This document shows, in pieces, positions 42,985 to 54,932 of a stretch of 64,000 nt of DNA. The stretch's first letter is position 1; each line of letters begins with the position of its first letter. Under the pieces are notes generated by a model, which made no database searches, was not told the DNA's origin, and saw only the letters and a program-made list of their open reading frames with translations. Source of the stretch: Heligmosomoides polygyrus polygyrus (taxonomy: Eukaryota > Nematoda > Chromadorea > Rhabditida > Heligmosomidae); NCBI GenBank assembly GCA_947396885.1, contig OX377205.1, forward strand, positions 55,164,676 through 55,228,675, given 5' to 3'. Position numbers and translations under genes: made by a program.

Positions 42985-43170
42985 GGTACATGTAGCGTAG
43001 GTGAGCAGCGTTGGTGGGTGGGAAGGCCTAAACCAATCAGACCACATTGAATGAACATGCCGTTCAGAGAGAGCGTGTTCAGCACCATTATGGGCTGGCA
43101 TGTGTTCGAGCTGTGCACTGTTTGGTTATTAATAGCTGGTGCGCTCCCAGCTATCAATGCTGCCCATCTA
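42985..43170 (+). repeat. 185-bp dispersed repeat, copy 2
   Basis: Partner of 35728-35912. Confidence 0.7.
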
Positions 43171-43255
43171 CGCGACATGCATCGAAAATATTTATTATTA
43201 ATATTCCGTGGGGTTTTTTACATATAGCCACTTGGCGGGCTCTTCGGGTTTGGAT

Positions 43256-43360
43256 CAGGGAGGTGTGTAAATGGATTCAGAATTTCGAAAACCGTAAATC
43301 GTAATTGGGAAAAAAACTCGTCGTAAATCGTAAGTCGTAAATAGTAGGAGTTACCCAACT
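43256..43360 (+). mobile_element. hAT-like element, left-end fragment
   Basis: CAGGGAGGTGTGTAAATGG followed by CGTAAATCGTAATTGGG and TCGTCGTAAATCGTAAG parallels the left end of 34022-36387. Similarity fades after about 43360 and no right end is seen. Confidence 0.65.
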
Positions 43361-46300
43361 TGCGATACAATACAAGTGAATTTTTATAGGTTTTCTGCTA
43401 ATGCTAATACAAGGTAATCTGAGACTTATTTATCGTGTTATTTTCATCTCTAGCTAAATAGTTTTCCTGCCATTTTTTTACTTTTACTTTTCCTTCTGGT
43501 CGGACACCATTTAAATCAAACTCTACACGTTTTAAGAAAGTCAAAAAAGCTGTTGGTTCAAAAACTTTAACCTGACCTGTGCAGGTGTTTCAACAAAGAA
43601 CTTTCATCAATTGAATGACCATTAAATTTCCAACCCCTTTGCAGTTTTTTAGATGCGTAATCTATGATTTAGCAGAAGAAATAAATAGGAATACTGTTTC
43701 CACAGATCAAATGACTACCACAGTATAATACGAATACATAGAGACCTTTCTGTTAAAACATTCTATTCTGTGTCTTTGAACATAGTTTTGTCGGTACGTG
43801 TTGTGACCCTTCGGTGTCTAGTGGATGGTTGGTTCGTGGCTGGGTCTGACATGGGGAGCCTGGCCAGGCCCCCATGCCGGCTATGCCGGCAGACCTATCC
43901 GCACACAACCCTTCCCGATCGTTGCCGACCGGCTCAGAGAGGATCGAATTCCTTACCGGGCTTTCTGTCTGACGGCTCATTACTCGCTTTCGGAGAGATG
44001 ATCACTTCGATCTGACAGTAGAAGGTTCCGGCTTCGTACCGCACTAGTACGCGACAACTTCCAACGATATTCTGGCCCGTTGACCAGTTCACGGACACAG
44101 CACACCGCAGTGTATATAAGGTTTATCTAAAGCTATCTAAAGCTACACAACGATGGAGCGGAGAGTCTGAAGCACAGACACTAGCTACTTCACAGAGAGG
44201 GGTGGGGCCTATACCCGTGGTGTCGGCTGATCGGGGAGTGCGCTCTTGAGCGATGACTCAGTTAGCGGCAACGCTAGCAAACGTATGCGCAGACCTTCCC
44301 CTGGGACGCAAGGTTGGCGGGGAGATGCTTGCCTCTCCCGGTTCCCAGAATCCTTTCCGGAACCGCGCTATGCTGTTTGGGGGACTCTGCCGGTCCGAGG
44401 GAGACTTGAGATGGGTTTACCGCCGATTACTCGGCTGCTGACAAGAGTAGATTAGTTCCCGATCGCTCGGGAGAAAGCACAATTGCTAGAATGGACCCTG
44501 TGCACATGCCGGCCGGCTTATATGGAGTGAGCGCGCCCCAAGCCCCGTCCCTGGCCGCGATTGACTGATTCGGCGCGCTCCCTCACCCCGCCGACACCGC
44601 TCACAATCGGTCGATGCCACGCCATCGGTGCGAGCCGTCTGCCGGATCTACGAGATGAGGCGCTCACGAAACGACCTAAAACGGCATCAAAAACATAACA
44701 GAACAGCACAAAACATACACAGCACAGTAGTGGGGGACCCCTGACCTAAGAATTTGACATTTTTAAAATGTAGTGGAGCAAGTATTCAGGCATGGGAACA
44801 TATATGGACCTGTTTTTCTAAGGAAAACTGCAGCTAGGCTAAATAAATTTGTTTTCCTTGTCAAGTCTATTTTCGTTTCAAGGTGTAAAAACTCTGCGGT
44901 AAAATCACTTTGATTCACCAATCTTTCCGCTTTTCGGTTAAAAAATCGGGACACAGAAAACGGAATGAAAATGGCTGGAAGCCAGATTCCAATTTCGCAC
45001 ATCCCTGACCAGAGCCTTTTAAAGCTGTTAAAGCTGCTTTGCTTTTTCTTACACCATAAATAAAGCCATGCATTTTTCGGGGTATAGAGAGTCAACATCC
45101 TCGAAATAGCCTAAAAATCCAGCACACATTTTGATGCGGCAAAAGCACGGTCCTGTGGGACAATACGCAACATGAGTGATGTGCACGCGCCGGCCAGCTT
45201 AATAATCGATTGTCCCATGCACGCCGCAATGTGAAGCACGCGTTGTGGTCAATGTGTTGAAAGCTTAAGTCTAGTGTCTAGACCGCGTTGCGGGGCTACT
45301 AGCACCGCGAGCCAGCGCGACAGGGAAGATTCCAGACGGAATAGTGCGCACGGGCGCGAATGTATCCATACCTGGTCCACGTGTAAATCATTAACTCACG
45401 GCCGCGCTAAATGAGTCTTTGAGTACGATAACATCCTATCCGTGGCTAGACCGTCCGCATCACGCTCAAGTCGGTTGCACTAACACTTACACTGAAGCTT
45501 TAGGGAAATTTTTAGGAAAGGAAACTACTTAAGGAGGAGTGACGGAGGTAATCACGAGTCACACGCTTCAGGCGAATAACACATAGTTTCCTGAACGTTT
45601 CTTCTAGAGCTGCCTAAAGACGAACTGAAACTCTCTTCCTCTCTCTGAGACTTTCAAGGCCTAGCTCGAAAGCTGAGTATCCTTATAATTGTCACGATAA
45701 AGGCCAACAAATACTCCTAAGATATTTCCGATCGTCAATGCGATAGTGTAGTGACATTAGTCGGAACATGCACAGCGGAAATGTTCTGGAACAGCTGGAA
45801 GAAGAGCTAAAAAACTTAGTTGGAGTGAAATATGTTGTTCATGTGTGTCTCAGTTCCTCTTTGAATTCATGAACACTTTCTCATCACAGCAGTAAGATCC
45901 GTGTAATGAATAGTGCATGAGCCAGCTCATAAATCACAAAAACGCTAGCTCAGTATATATGATGGATGGAAAAAGAAACGAGAAGATATCGATATGCCAT
46001 ACGTTACCTGCGGTGGCGGATCCACAAACGCCTCGAAAGAACTTCGGTGAATACCTGAGAACACCCAGAACTCAGTTTCTGGCATTTAGCACTAAGAATA
46101 AGGGCTTGATGTCTAACGCAAAAGTTACCATCGTGCACAAACCTTCACGATGAATAGTAAATATTATAGACCTGCAGTGACTCCCGTTTAAGATGCATCA
46201 AGCACTTCACATACTAATACGGGATACTGTCAAAGCTGAATGCCCGGCGCACTCTCGGGATCATCGTCGTACTTCAAGTGTTCATTTGGCTTATCCAATG

Positions 46301-46486
46301 ATTTGCGAGCTTCTGATAAGGGGCAAGTCAGTATTCACCCTCCCTGGAGATGTCTGGCACCAATGAAGCGACTCCATGGATCGCTTACCACCAGTGAGCG
46401 GAACGAATTCCCATGGACGCACAAACACCACTCTTGGTGGTATAGAAAATGCCCCATTGAGGAACGGTGAGCGAACACACCACGTG
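43361..46486. other. No recognised element; weak open frames only
   Basis: 43760-44720 is GC-rich but has no long frame, no inverted ends and no internal repeat apart from a doubled ATCTAAAGCT (44128-44147). The plus frame at 45917-46153 (78 codons, MSQLINHKNASS..) is protein-like in composition but unsupported by splice sites. Confidence 0.35.
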
Positions 46487-46489
46487 TAA

Positions 46490-46841
46490 GGGCTATGGTA
46501 TACTTCCGCGTCGCGCCGGCGACGGGTTCTGGGCAACTGTCAATGATATGCTTCGCTGCCTTGACTGACGGCGCAGTGCGTGTCGCTTTTGTTAGTTGTC
46601 GTGCCGTCGCTTCCGCGACGCGTCGCAGAGGGGTGGTATACCTCCGTGTGGCGGAAGAGGAACAAAGCACTGCGCTACGGCCGTCGCTGGCCGTCGCCCG
46701 TCGCCGTGCAGTGCACAGCTACGAGAGATGGTCGCAGAGGGGGAAGCCCCGTCGCGCACTATTTTTGCAGTTGTTTCGACCGCGCGTGGCGAGGCATCTC
46801 AATCGGGCGTCGCTGCGGTGGGCGGGAGTATACCGTAGACC
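46490..46841. mobile_element. GC-rich MITE, PIF/Harbinger-like, copy 2
   Basis: The inverted ends are GGGCTATGGTATACTTCC and GGTCTACGGTATACTCCC. TAA flanks it at 46487-46489 and 46842-46844. The GTATACTCCCGC core resembles the end of 23120-23427, and both have a TGCAGTGCAC core. Long open frames here result from GC-rich sequence. Confidence 0.7.
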
Positions 46842-46844
46842 TAA

Positions 46845-47814
46845 AGGAGCACGGCGACGTGTACGCTGCGACGGCGAGCAAAGAATTCAGTTTGCAGCGA
46901 GAAACGCCAGACGACGGTCGAAACCATGTCGCGCAGCGAAGTTGTCGTCACGGGACGAGTAGCCGGAGACCGTCTAGACTAGGCGGCGGCAGTATTGGTT
47001 GGGCCAAGACCGCTTCGAGAAGCTTTGTCAGCGCAGGGCGCGAGAGCGTGGAGACCTTGGCTGATAGCGCGCGCCTTGCCCAGAGACCTAGAGAGCGCGA
47101 GGGTGCGAGTGATGACGCGCGGCCTACTCATAGCGTAGGCAGCGAGAGTGCGAGACGGAATACCGAACGGAAGAAGTCAGACATGTCCGGAAGTCGGAGT
47201 ACGAAACGCGGAAGCGGAAATGACTCATTACTCATTACTTCGTCTAATTTTTTATATATATATACATTTATATCCATAATGGGAGTAATAACTGAGTTGC
47301 CTTTAAGCAGCTTGAGTCGCTATGAGTAGGCCACGAGAGTGCGCAGAGGCGATGGCGCGGGCGCACCTGGATAGGAAGAGTGTGTTGTAAGCTGTAATTT
47401 CTTCCTTGCGCCGCGAGCTTGTCCGATTGGAGCACGCTAGTCACTACGCCTGGATAGCAACAGTGTGTTGCGACCTTCCAACGGGATTACAACCCCAGTT
47501 TCTGTTGGCAACTACGGTTGCCGGACCTTGGTTCCCTCTTTCATCCGGGTTGAGTCTTAGTGTGAATGAGGGACCAGTGCATGAAACTCAAGCTGAGCAC
47601 AGGGGTTACAGAGTTCGCGACATTCGTGGCCAGATGATAATAAAACAATAGCAGTGTCTACTGTTGTTCAAATACTGGATGGGTCACAATACTTTTACTA
47701 AAGCGGGGAACACTACAGTAGAGTTAAACGGAAATGGAAAATGGAAAATACTTGTTAATAATTCGCTCTCGTTTCGCCACCCTTATCGTTCGTCATTGTT
47801 TTAAAAAAACGTAG
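46845..47814. other. No recognised feature
   Basis: The plus frame that exits the MITE stays open to 47329 and encodes a serine/arginine-rich stretch without motifs. I do not support it as a gene. Confidence 0.35.
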
Positions 47815-48075
47815 TCCACGTACCAAGCGTATTTTCCGACTACAGATGCAGCATCGATTGCCCTTCTCAGGATTGGTGGTCACACTGCAAAGATGTCATC
47901 GGCCAAATCATTGGAGGAAAATCGCTCGATCACTGGAAAAACGCAAACCTATCTGGTGAGTCCAGTGAAGTGCGCTGTTCACTTTCCATCAGCAGCTCAA
48001 TCTCCTCATCAACCTATAAAACGGCGACGTTCTTCTAGGGCACGCAAATTAGGGGTGAAGGAAGTGAGCGGATAG
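47815..48075 (+). CDS. Candidate host terminal exon, unrecognised
   Basis: An 87-codon frame runs from a possible acceptor (AAAAACGTAG, 47805-47814) to TAG at 48073-48075. The predicted piece includes 'IALLRIGGHTAKMSSAKSLE' and a basic run KRRRSSRARK that could be a nuclear localisation signal. An ATG is present at 47893. A second frame through the same bases is open for a similar length, so the coding frame is uncertain. I do not recognise the protein. Confidence 0.25.
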   Translation, partial: STYQAYFPTTDAASIALLRIGGHTAKMSSAKSLEENRSITGKTQTYLVSPVKCAVHFPSAAQSPHQPIKRRRSSRARKLGVKEVSG

Positions 48076-48276
48076 CCTACCGATTCGACATTTCGCAGCA
48101 ATATGGAGTTCATCACCGAAACTTTAACTGGTCTGCAATGAAAACTGTAAGCAACGTAATTGCTCTGAGAAATCGGTCGTCCCCATAAACTGCAGACGCT
48201 TGAAAACTATATATATCGTCGCTTCTACGCTAGCTAATGCAGACATGTGTAGCAGCTGTGTACATAAAGTCTAGAG

Positions 48277-48564
48277 ATGTCGAAAAAGAATGCGCTCACA
48301 TGTTGCAAAAAGGCCGATAGTCAGGACATGAGGTGGATTGGCGAAGGCCTCGTGATAGCGATCGTTGATCTATCTCGACTCTGGAAGAGGCCGCATAGTG
48401 CTGCTTCTCCTGCTCTCCAGAATACTGGACGAGACTGCGTCGTTTGGCCATTAGAAGTGGTCCGCACCCCTTTCGCGCGATCCGAGTATGTAGAACGCCG
48501 TTGTGGGACAGAGAGAATCGCAGAATTGAAGCCGCCTGAAGGAACATTGTTTAACAAAACCTAG
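48277..48564 (+). other. Open frame of 95 codons, unrecognised
   Basis: It starts MSKKNALTCCKK and has no motif. Minus-strand frames across it are equally long, which argues against coding. 48076-49070 otherwise holds only a (TC)n tract. Confidence 0.15.
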
Positions 48565-48809
48565 TTTCGCCAAAAGTGCTGGAGTGCAGAACAACATAAT
48601 ATTTATTGCTCGCAAGTGCAAAGTGTATGTGTTGGAATGACTAGCCTTTAAAAGTGCAGCAAACGTTTTCGAAGTCGCTTTGATGCGGTTTACATGTTGA
48701 TTTAAGTTGGCGGCTTGTACCGTCCCATAATGAGCGGGTAAAGCTATTAATCAGGGGACTATCTCAACGGTAGGTCGGAACGGCCCAAGTGTTATATACG
48801 GGCAGAATC

Positions 48810-48830
48810 ATCTCTCTCTCTCTCTCTCTG
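48810..48830. repeat. (TC)n microsatellite
   Basis: About ten CT repeats. Confidence 0.95.
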
Positions 48831-49070
48831 GGAAACAACAAAGTGCAAATATCTCGTATCTCGACCCCAATACAACTCTGTGTAGAGTTAGGGACGACGG
48901 TAGTTGTGCCGTTGGGTGCGTTAGTGCTCTGCACGCAAGCGGAGGGCGAGCTCAAGTTGGCTGGAAACAGCAATGACGAGCGAGCGGCGGTGGAGCAGTG
49001 GGTAGGGGAGTGACGTAATCCTCGCTGTTTGTTATCTGCTCTTAAGAACACTCTTAAGCTTCCAAGAGAA

Positions 49071-50259
49071 TTTATTTTATTTATTTATTTATTTTATTTT
49101 ATTTTATCGATGCACAATAAATGCGCTCAAACCAAGAATAAGAACACATCAATTTCACACAAACTCAACAAACTCAATACAATAAGCTCAATACTTGTGA
49201 AACAAATAAGGATATGATATCAATATGCACCGCAATTGATAAAGTATAGTGTTTTGCAGCGATTCAGATGCCTAAATACGAGGAGCTGTAGAAAAGGATC
49301 AAAGATCTAAAGAGATTGAAAAAATGTGAATTTAAATGAATAGGAATTAGAACGCAAATAATTTCATTACGATATTGTCGCAGAGGTCGGCTTGACGCTC
49401 TGTAAAGCTATGGTGTGATTCCGAGAAGTGGAGAAATCACTCTCGAGCAGCTTAGTCAAACAGAAGCACCTAGGAGTCCGGTCTTAGTCCGGTCATACCT
49501 TGGCCTTCATTACGCTTCCATTCGATGCTGCTTCCATAGGACTGAGCCAGTCAAATCGAACTTGCAGACGTAAATTGAGTCAATGTAAAGCATGCATCCA
49601 CGCACTATGTATGTGTATATATTATATAAAAGAAATATAAAACATGAGAGAAAAATCCATGGCGGGCTCCTCTGTACCTAAGCTCTGAATAGCCTCTAAG
49701 TTCAGTCATGAAATCGATTAAATGGAAGCAGGCATATTGATACACTAAGCGCGAACAACACAACATACATTGGGTCTCAAGTCTTAGTCCCGTATCATTA
49801 GTATCATTCGGCACTATGCAACAGGTATCGACGATCAGGGACCCTTGCACTATTCAACGAGCGGCACTGCAACGAGCGAATGTGGTAACTCTGCTTGAAA
49901 ACTGGACCCGACCGCCCGAAAGAAAGTTTACCTGTACGCCCATTACATGGCCTGAAAGTCCAGTATTTCGAGGGTTTTATTCTAAATTTTCCATTAAGGA
50001 CTTTATAGCAAAAGCTAATGTCATTGACAGTACGCCTATAAAGGAGGCTGTTCAGATTGAAATATTTCAGTTTTTCACTATAACTTGGCATTCGATGTGC
50101 AATTATTGGTGCGCACCTCCACAGTAGCGTCCAGAATTTAGAGTATCTAGCGTCTCTTACAGAAGAAGCGGAAAAGCGCAGACTCTCAACTTTAGCCTTC
50201 AGTAGGACCAGACTTCTTGGGTATTTTTCACGGTTTGTGCTGCGCTTCAATAAAGGCAC
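49071..50259 (-). mobile_element. CR1-like LINE 3' fragment
   Basis: A (TTTA/TTTTA)n tail at 49071-49108 marks the 3' end of a minus-strand LINE. The minus frame at 50259-49804 (151 residues) encodes the CR1 C-terminus, including 'RLKYFNLNSLLYRRTVNDIS'-type sequence, FCYKVLNGKF and KPSKYWTFRP. That last block also occurs in the copy at 20222-22040, so they belong to related families. RT domains are absent. Confidence 0.8.
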
Positions 50260-50777
50260 GTATTTGCTTATAGGAAAAGAAAGGAGTCGATTCTCATAGA
50301 TTCAAAGTCCTAATGTCCTAGTGTCAGTTATTAGGAACTGGCAGCAAATAAAAACACATCAAGAGCAAGTGAGAGATGGAACGTTACTCTGGCTAGACGA
50401 CCGACATATGGCTGGACGATCGCAGCGGTGATCTAAAGAGGAGGGGCGCTGTTTGCGAGTAGAAATGCGCTTCTTGCATACAGATTGGGCTCTCCGATCT
50501 ACTCTTTCTTCATACCAGGAAAGCTCCCATTTTGTGCTTTGTTAATCTGCTTTAGTTTTTTCAACTCGCCATCTATAAATGCTTGTCACGAGTTAATCTG
50601 CCAATTTTCCCGTTTTAGACACACTACTGGTGCAAGAATAAACAAAAAATAAAAATACAGTGGCTTGCGGGAAAACCGCTCAAATACTCCCCAAAACGTA
50701 CTGACGAAGAATTGTGAGGAGCCATACGAACCTAATCCTATTTTAGCTCCATTTCTCATCGCCAGTCCGCCTGCGAT
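50260..50777. other. No recognised feature
   Basis: No structure seen apart from short A-rich tracts. Confidence 0.4.
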
Positions 50778-51158
50778 CTATGCCTCTTCACGTATACGCT
50801 CTTTTGCTCTAGCTGTACTATGCATATGCTTGATAACCCCAGAAAATTGAAAGCGCACAAGATTTGCAGAATCTTGAGCCTCACTGCAACAACAGTAACA
50901 ACACATATACAACACATACAATTTAAAGGCGCATCGACATGCCTCACAGTGTGGGTCGCTCGTGCCCGCGTAGCGGATTCTCAGGACTATCACATTCGAC
51001 CGTTCCATATAAAATCACAGCATCCTTAAGAATAAAATTCCAACAATTCCATTTTGTTCATCATAGATCACTGATGTTGTTTCTGTTTCATAGGGCTGCA
51101 CAACCAGTCCACTTGGGGTTGGGGCCTCCCTAGTAATGCGATTCTCGCGGAATTTTGC
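50778..51158 (-). CDS. Candidate host gene 3' end, three exons
   Basis: On the minus strand, exon 51158-51072 follows TTTCCTTCACTTTGCAG. A 47-nt intron (51071-51025, GTGATC..TTAAG) leads to exon 51024-50948. A 64-nt intron (50947-50884, GTGAGG..TTGCAG) leads to exon 50883-50778, which ends in TAG. The three exons total 270 nt and stay in frame as 89 codons plus stop. The protein piece contains AKFRENRITREAPTPSG, DAVILYGTVECDSPENPL and EAQDSANLVRFQFSGVIKHM. I do not recognise it. Short introns and polypyrimidine-TTGCAG acceptors are typical of nematode genes. The first intron's acceptor is weak. Confidence 0.45.
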
Positions 51159-51290
51159 CTGCAAAGTGAAGGAAAAAGCATTTAGCTGTATTGTTTTTAA
51201 TTTGGAGCATACTAGTAACAATGTTCTAAACATTTGCTTGAGCCTGATAAGGGACGTCAATGAATATCCCCTGGCAATTTTCGAAGTGAC

Positions 51291-51451
51291 CTATTGAGGT
51301 TTGTAGGGGATTGTCTCAGAAGCACCGTAGTAGTTTTCAAACTTCCTGCGGACATCTGAGTAGGTCAAAAATTGCAAAAAAAACTGTATCACTGCAGTGC
51401 TGGCCGATAAAGCGAAACTGACATCTGGAACTGTCGTGGTTGGAATCTAAC
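51291..51451 (-). CDS. Candidate upstream exons of the same host gene
   Basis: Exon 51451-51393 follows CAAACCTTTGCAG, then a 37-nt intron (GTGATA..CTACTCAG), then exon 51355-51291. In frame this gives 'CQFRFIGQHCNVRRKFENYY' and GASETIPYKPQ, ending at TAG 51293-51291. The text reads naturally into the exon at 51158, but the TAG and the lack of a phase-0 donor block the join. It could be a separate C-terminus, an alternative end or a decayed gene. Confidence 0.35.
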
Positions 51452-51581
51452 CTGCAAAGGTTTGGGGTTGGAGCAGCAGTGGTCTCACAATTTCCTTGTT
51501 AGCGGTACAGTAGCGGAAGTCGAACATTGAGGTGCTCCGCTCACTAGCAAGGGACCGGATGGTCAAGTGGATATGGGGCGC

Positions 51582-51583
51582 AT

Positions 51584-51634
<51 letters not shown>

Positions 51635-52910
51635 TTCATCACTACATGGATAACCATGCACAAGAAAAAGAGGAAAAATGTTATTATAATCATACGTTAA
51701 TGTCATTGTAACAGGAAAAAAACAAGCAACAATAATCGACCAGTAAATGTGTAAACTACTAGGCTACATCCTAAAGATATCAGTCAAGAAGTTTTCCATA
51801 TTGCCTTAAGGAATTGGATAAGGATGCCTTAAGAATATTAGATAACTTCAAAAATTCAGAGCCAGCACGGTAAGTGAAAAATTGCGACCGTATACTGCTT
51901 TTTGCTCTGCGAAACTGGATCTTTCACTGGCCACCCCTTCACTGTGTTCGATGAAGAAAAGGTATAGAACTCCTGAAGGGAATACGAGATAAACCGTTTA
52001 TCATTTTAAATATTGTAATCAAATCATATCTTCTCCTTCGATGTTCAAGGGAGATTGAAGAATCTGTTTCGTGAAGCCGGTGAAGGGATGGTGTTGTAAT
52101 CATACCAATGTTTTCGTATCCAGAGCTTTCGTGTGAAGCTGTTTCGCACAGATTCCAGCCTCGCAATTTCTCGCTTATATCTCGGACTAAAAATTGTGGT
52201 GACGTACTCTAGAATAGGTCTAACATACGACTTATAAGCAGTTAATAGGTGTTGTATTGAATTTGTTCGCAAACATTTAAAGAGGCTGTACATAATTCGT
52301 TCAGCTTTTCTCGATATTATTTCAGTTTGCCCCTTGAACGAAAATTGAGTGTCTAACATAAAGCCCAAACCACGCAGGGAAGCTGTACAACTAATTTGCA
52401 TCTCGTCAAGGAAGTAAGGATTTCTACTTACCTGCTATCTCAGATGAAGTACTTGTGATTTTTGCGGAGACAATGGAAGTTCCCAATTTGATGACCAATT
52501 CGCAATTACATTTAGTTACAATTACAATTACGCAATTACATCAAGAAGGATGGTCTTCTGGAATAGCAATATTCTTATGAATTTTTATATCGTCAGCGAA
52601 CATTTTACATAAAACACCAAGCTGATTAACCAAGGATGGAATTTCAGAGGTATATATGAAAAAGAGGATCGGGGACAAAACACTACCCTAAAGAACTTCG
52701 CTTGTAATAAGAAGACATTTAGAAAACGCGTCATTTACTCTAACTTGGAAAGATCGACTAATATGAAGTTTTTTATCGATAGAGTAATCCTATGATGGAC
52801 ACCTATTTCCGTGACTTTGATAATTAGTTTATCCAAAGGGACCCTGTCGAAAGCCTTCACAAAAACCAAAATAAATTACATCCACATCAATTTTTTCTTC
52901 AGCTTTTGTC
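51582..52910 (-). mobile_element. CR1-like LINE, decayed, with RT remnant
   Basis: The (TTTA)n tail at 51582-51636 marks the 3' end. Upstream on the minus strand are a C-terminal frame at 52166-51939 (EHRRRRYDLITIFKMINGLS), the thumb frame at 52401-52045 (YKSYVRPILEYVTTIFSP), a motif B-like 'SVLSPILFFIYTSEIPS' near 52680, a FADD box in 'KMFADDIKIH' near 52600 and a broken motif A region near 52830. Stops are frequent. The catalytic FADD is intact. Confidence 0.8.
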
Positions 52911-53548
52911 CAACCATTAAGCGTAGATAACATACATTTCCTGTAAATATATGTTATTCAACATTGGCTCAAGATCGAACAAGGTAGCGAACAAGTTGGG
53001 ACCCGCGCAAGACAAATCGTTGCTGAGGAACGGGTCGCAAGTATCGCAAGTATATACTAATACTTTATATTTACAGGAAAGGGTTCGGAGGTTCGGATCC
53101 GGAGGTGGGGATACTGCATTTTTGGGCTTGCTCACTCTTCTTTTGACGGTGTAGAGTGTATCTTGAACACCGTAGTGCACTATACTGACATTATAACTTT
53201 TTTAGGCCGCATGGTACGATTTAAACACAAAAATAAACACACAAAGCAACTGCGTTTGAAATATATAGTTCAACAATTACGATAAAGCTCTACAAAACAT
53301 TCATAGCAAAGCAGCTTCTGAAAAGCTTCTGGAGAGGTTGAAAACTAAATTGAATGAAAAAGAATCTTTATTTTTATTTACTTATTAATTTATTATTTTT
53401 ATTTTTATAACTTTTTTGTTTTAGATTTCTATTTAATTTTTTTTACTTATAAATTAATTTATATATATATTTAAAAAATTTATTTGCATTTTTATATATT
53501 TACAATTTTATATAATTATAGTTTTTATATACAATTGGGTTCATACTA
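52911..53548. other. AT-rich spacer, no supported gene
   Basis: The minus frame at 53180-52917 is open for 87 codons, with a possible donor (AAGAGTGAGC) inside, but no partner exon is evident. 53360-53540 is very AT-rich (TTTATTTTTAT-type). Confidence 0.35.
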
Positions 53549-54370
53549 TTGGGTTGATCGAAAAGTCTTGCAACACTTTACGCTACTGCCAGTTAAACTT
53601 GTTAAAGTATTTACAGCATTGATCTTGTGTGGTGACGTCAGAATACATTCTCGAAGCTTCCTCAAGCAGACTATATAAGGCCTCGTCGAGTACGAATACA
53701 ACAACAATGTCAACGATAAGCAGCAGCAGCATGCTACGACCTATCCTCTACTACGAATTTCTGCAAGGCCATTCCGCAAGGACTGCAGCCTTCAACATCT
53801 GCGCTGCATTCAAGGAGGAAGTCATTCACTATTCCACAGCGGCCCGTTTATATCAGCGCTTCAAGGCTGGAGATATCTCTCTCTCGAAAGTCGACCTCGT
53901 TCCGAACGCCTCTCTGTTGGACTCGGAAGACGTGCTTTACAGGGAATTGCTGGGTAGTGAGACCACAGTCACAGCATATGTCTACGCTACCAGCTCCAGA
54001 GCTTGGCAGAGGCGATGCGCCAAAAGCGTCAAGAACGGCAAAATGTCCACCTGCTGCACGACAACGCGCGTCCTCATGTCGCAAAAGTGAGTCGCGAGAA
54101 AATCCAGGAGTTAGGCTGGGAAGTTCTGTCCCATCCGCCGTACTCTCCAGACCTCGCTCCTTCTGACTACCACTTCTTCAGAGCTCTAAAACAGCATCTT
54201 CGAGGTAGAGAGTTCGATGATCGACGTCAACTGGAAATGGAGGTTTCTGAATTCTTTTCCTCACAGCCCTCGGAAGTCTGGCGGAAAGGAACTGAAAGGC
54301 TGCCTGAAAGATGGGGCAGGATCTTAGACTTGGACGGGAAATATATCGCGGACTGAGTTTTTGTTTTAGC
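53549..54370 (+). mobile_element. Mariner element with internal deletion and lost right end
   Basis: The left end TTGGGTTGATCGAAAAGTC follows a TA at 53547-53548. The right inverted end is missing: about 12 bases after the transposase stop the sequence enters an 81-bp tandem repeat instead. Confidence 0.8.
53707..54356 (+). pseudogene. Mariner transposase, centre deleted
   Basis: The frame from 53707 gives the N-terminal helix-turn-helix region (RPILYYEFLQGHSARTAAFN, ARLYQRFKAGD). At about 53945 it jumps to catalytic-domain sequence; roughly a third of the protein, including the first aspartate, is missing. The frame then shifts near 54000 to the one ending at 54356, which has HDNARPHVAK and the HPPYSPDLAPSDYHFF block. 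The second and third aspartates (34 residues apart in the family) are kept. Inactive because of the deletion and the frameshift. Confidence 0.85.
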
Positions 54371-54532
54371 AATTAGGGACAAATTTGAGGGGAGCAAGCT
54401 GAACATACAAAAGCGCGCGGCAGCCGCGGCGACTGCTGCGGCAATCGCGACAATTAGGGACAAATTTGAGGGGAGCAAGCTGAACATACAAAAGCGCGCG
54501 GCAGCCGCGGCGACTGCTGCGGCAATCGCGAC
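54371..54532 (+). repeat. 81-bp perfect tandem duplication, coding-like
   Basis: Units 54371-54451 and 54452-54532 are identical by eye. The length is 27 codons. In one plus frame each unit reads IRDKFEGSKLNIQK followed by RAAAAATAAAIAT, and the frame continues to TAG at 54539-54541. The composition (GC-rich, alanine-rich helix) is unlike the mariner before it. Confidence 0.9.
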
Positions 54533-54547
54533 ATCTACATAGTGTGT

Positions 54548-54930
54548 GCTGCTACAGTTCCGCAGCCTAACGCTCTTGTAACTGCATAAACTGTTATTGA
54601 TACCTCTGCCTAGCTATTTGAGGGTCCTCCGGTGCACCTAGTTAGAGAAAATGGTTATTTTGGGTGGGAATTGGATGACCTAATCCAAGCAATAGGCAAC
54701 TGCTGCTAGTGTGAAACGATTTTTGGTTCTTTCATGACATGAAGCGACATGAGCTCTGTTTCTCCCATAACAGCCCACCCAGGAGCGATGCTTCAGTGGC
54801 GATTCTCGCGCATGCGGCAGAGGCCGCCGCGCGCGCGGCTAAAACGTGTATGTTCGTATTACCAGCCCAAATTTGAATATTGTTGTGCTAGTGTTGACTT
54901 TTCGATCAACAAAATCCTAATATACATATA
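54548..54930. other. No recognised feature
   Basis: Spacer between the 81-bp repeat and the next mariner. Confidence 0.4.
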
Positions 54931-54932
54931 TA

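Noticed and set aside
43760..44720. Ribosomal RNA or another structured RNA in a GC-rich stretch
   Set aside because: I see no recognisable rRNA core sequence, no clear helix set and no repeat partner.
46580..47329. A 249-codon open frame as a host gene
   Set aside because: It starts inside a GC-rich inverted-repeat MITE, other frames on both strands are also long there, and the tail is simple serine/arginine-rich sequence.
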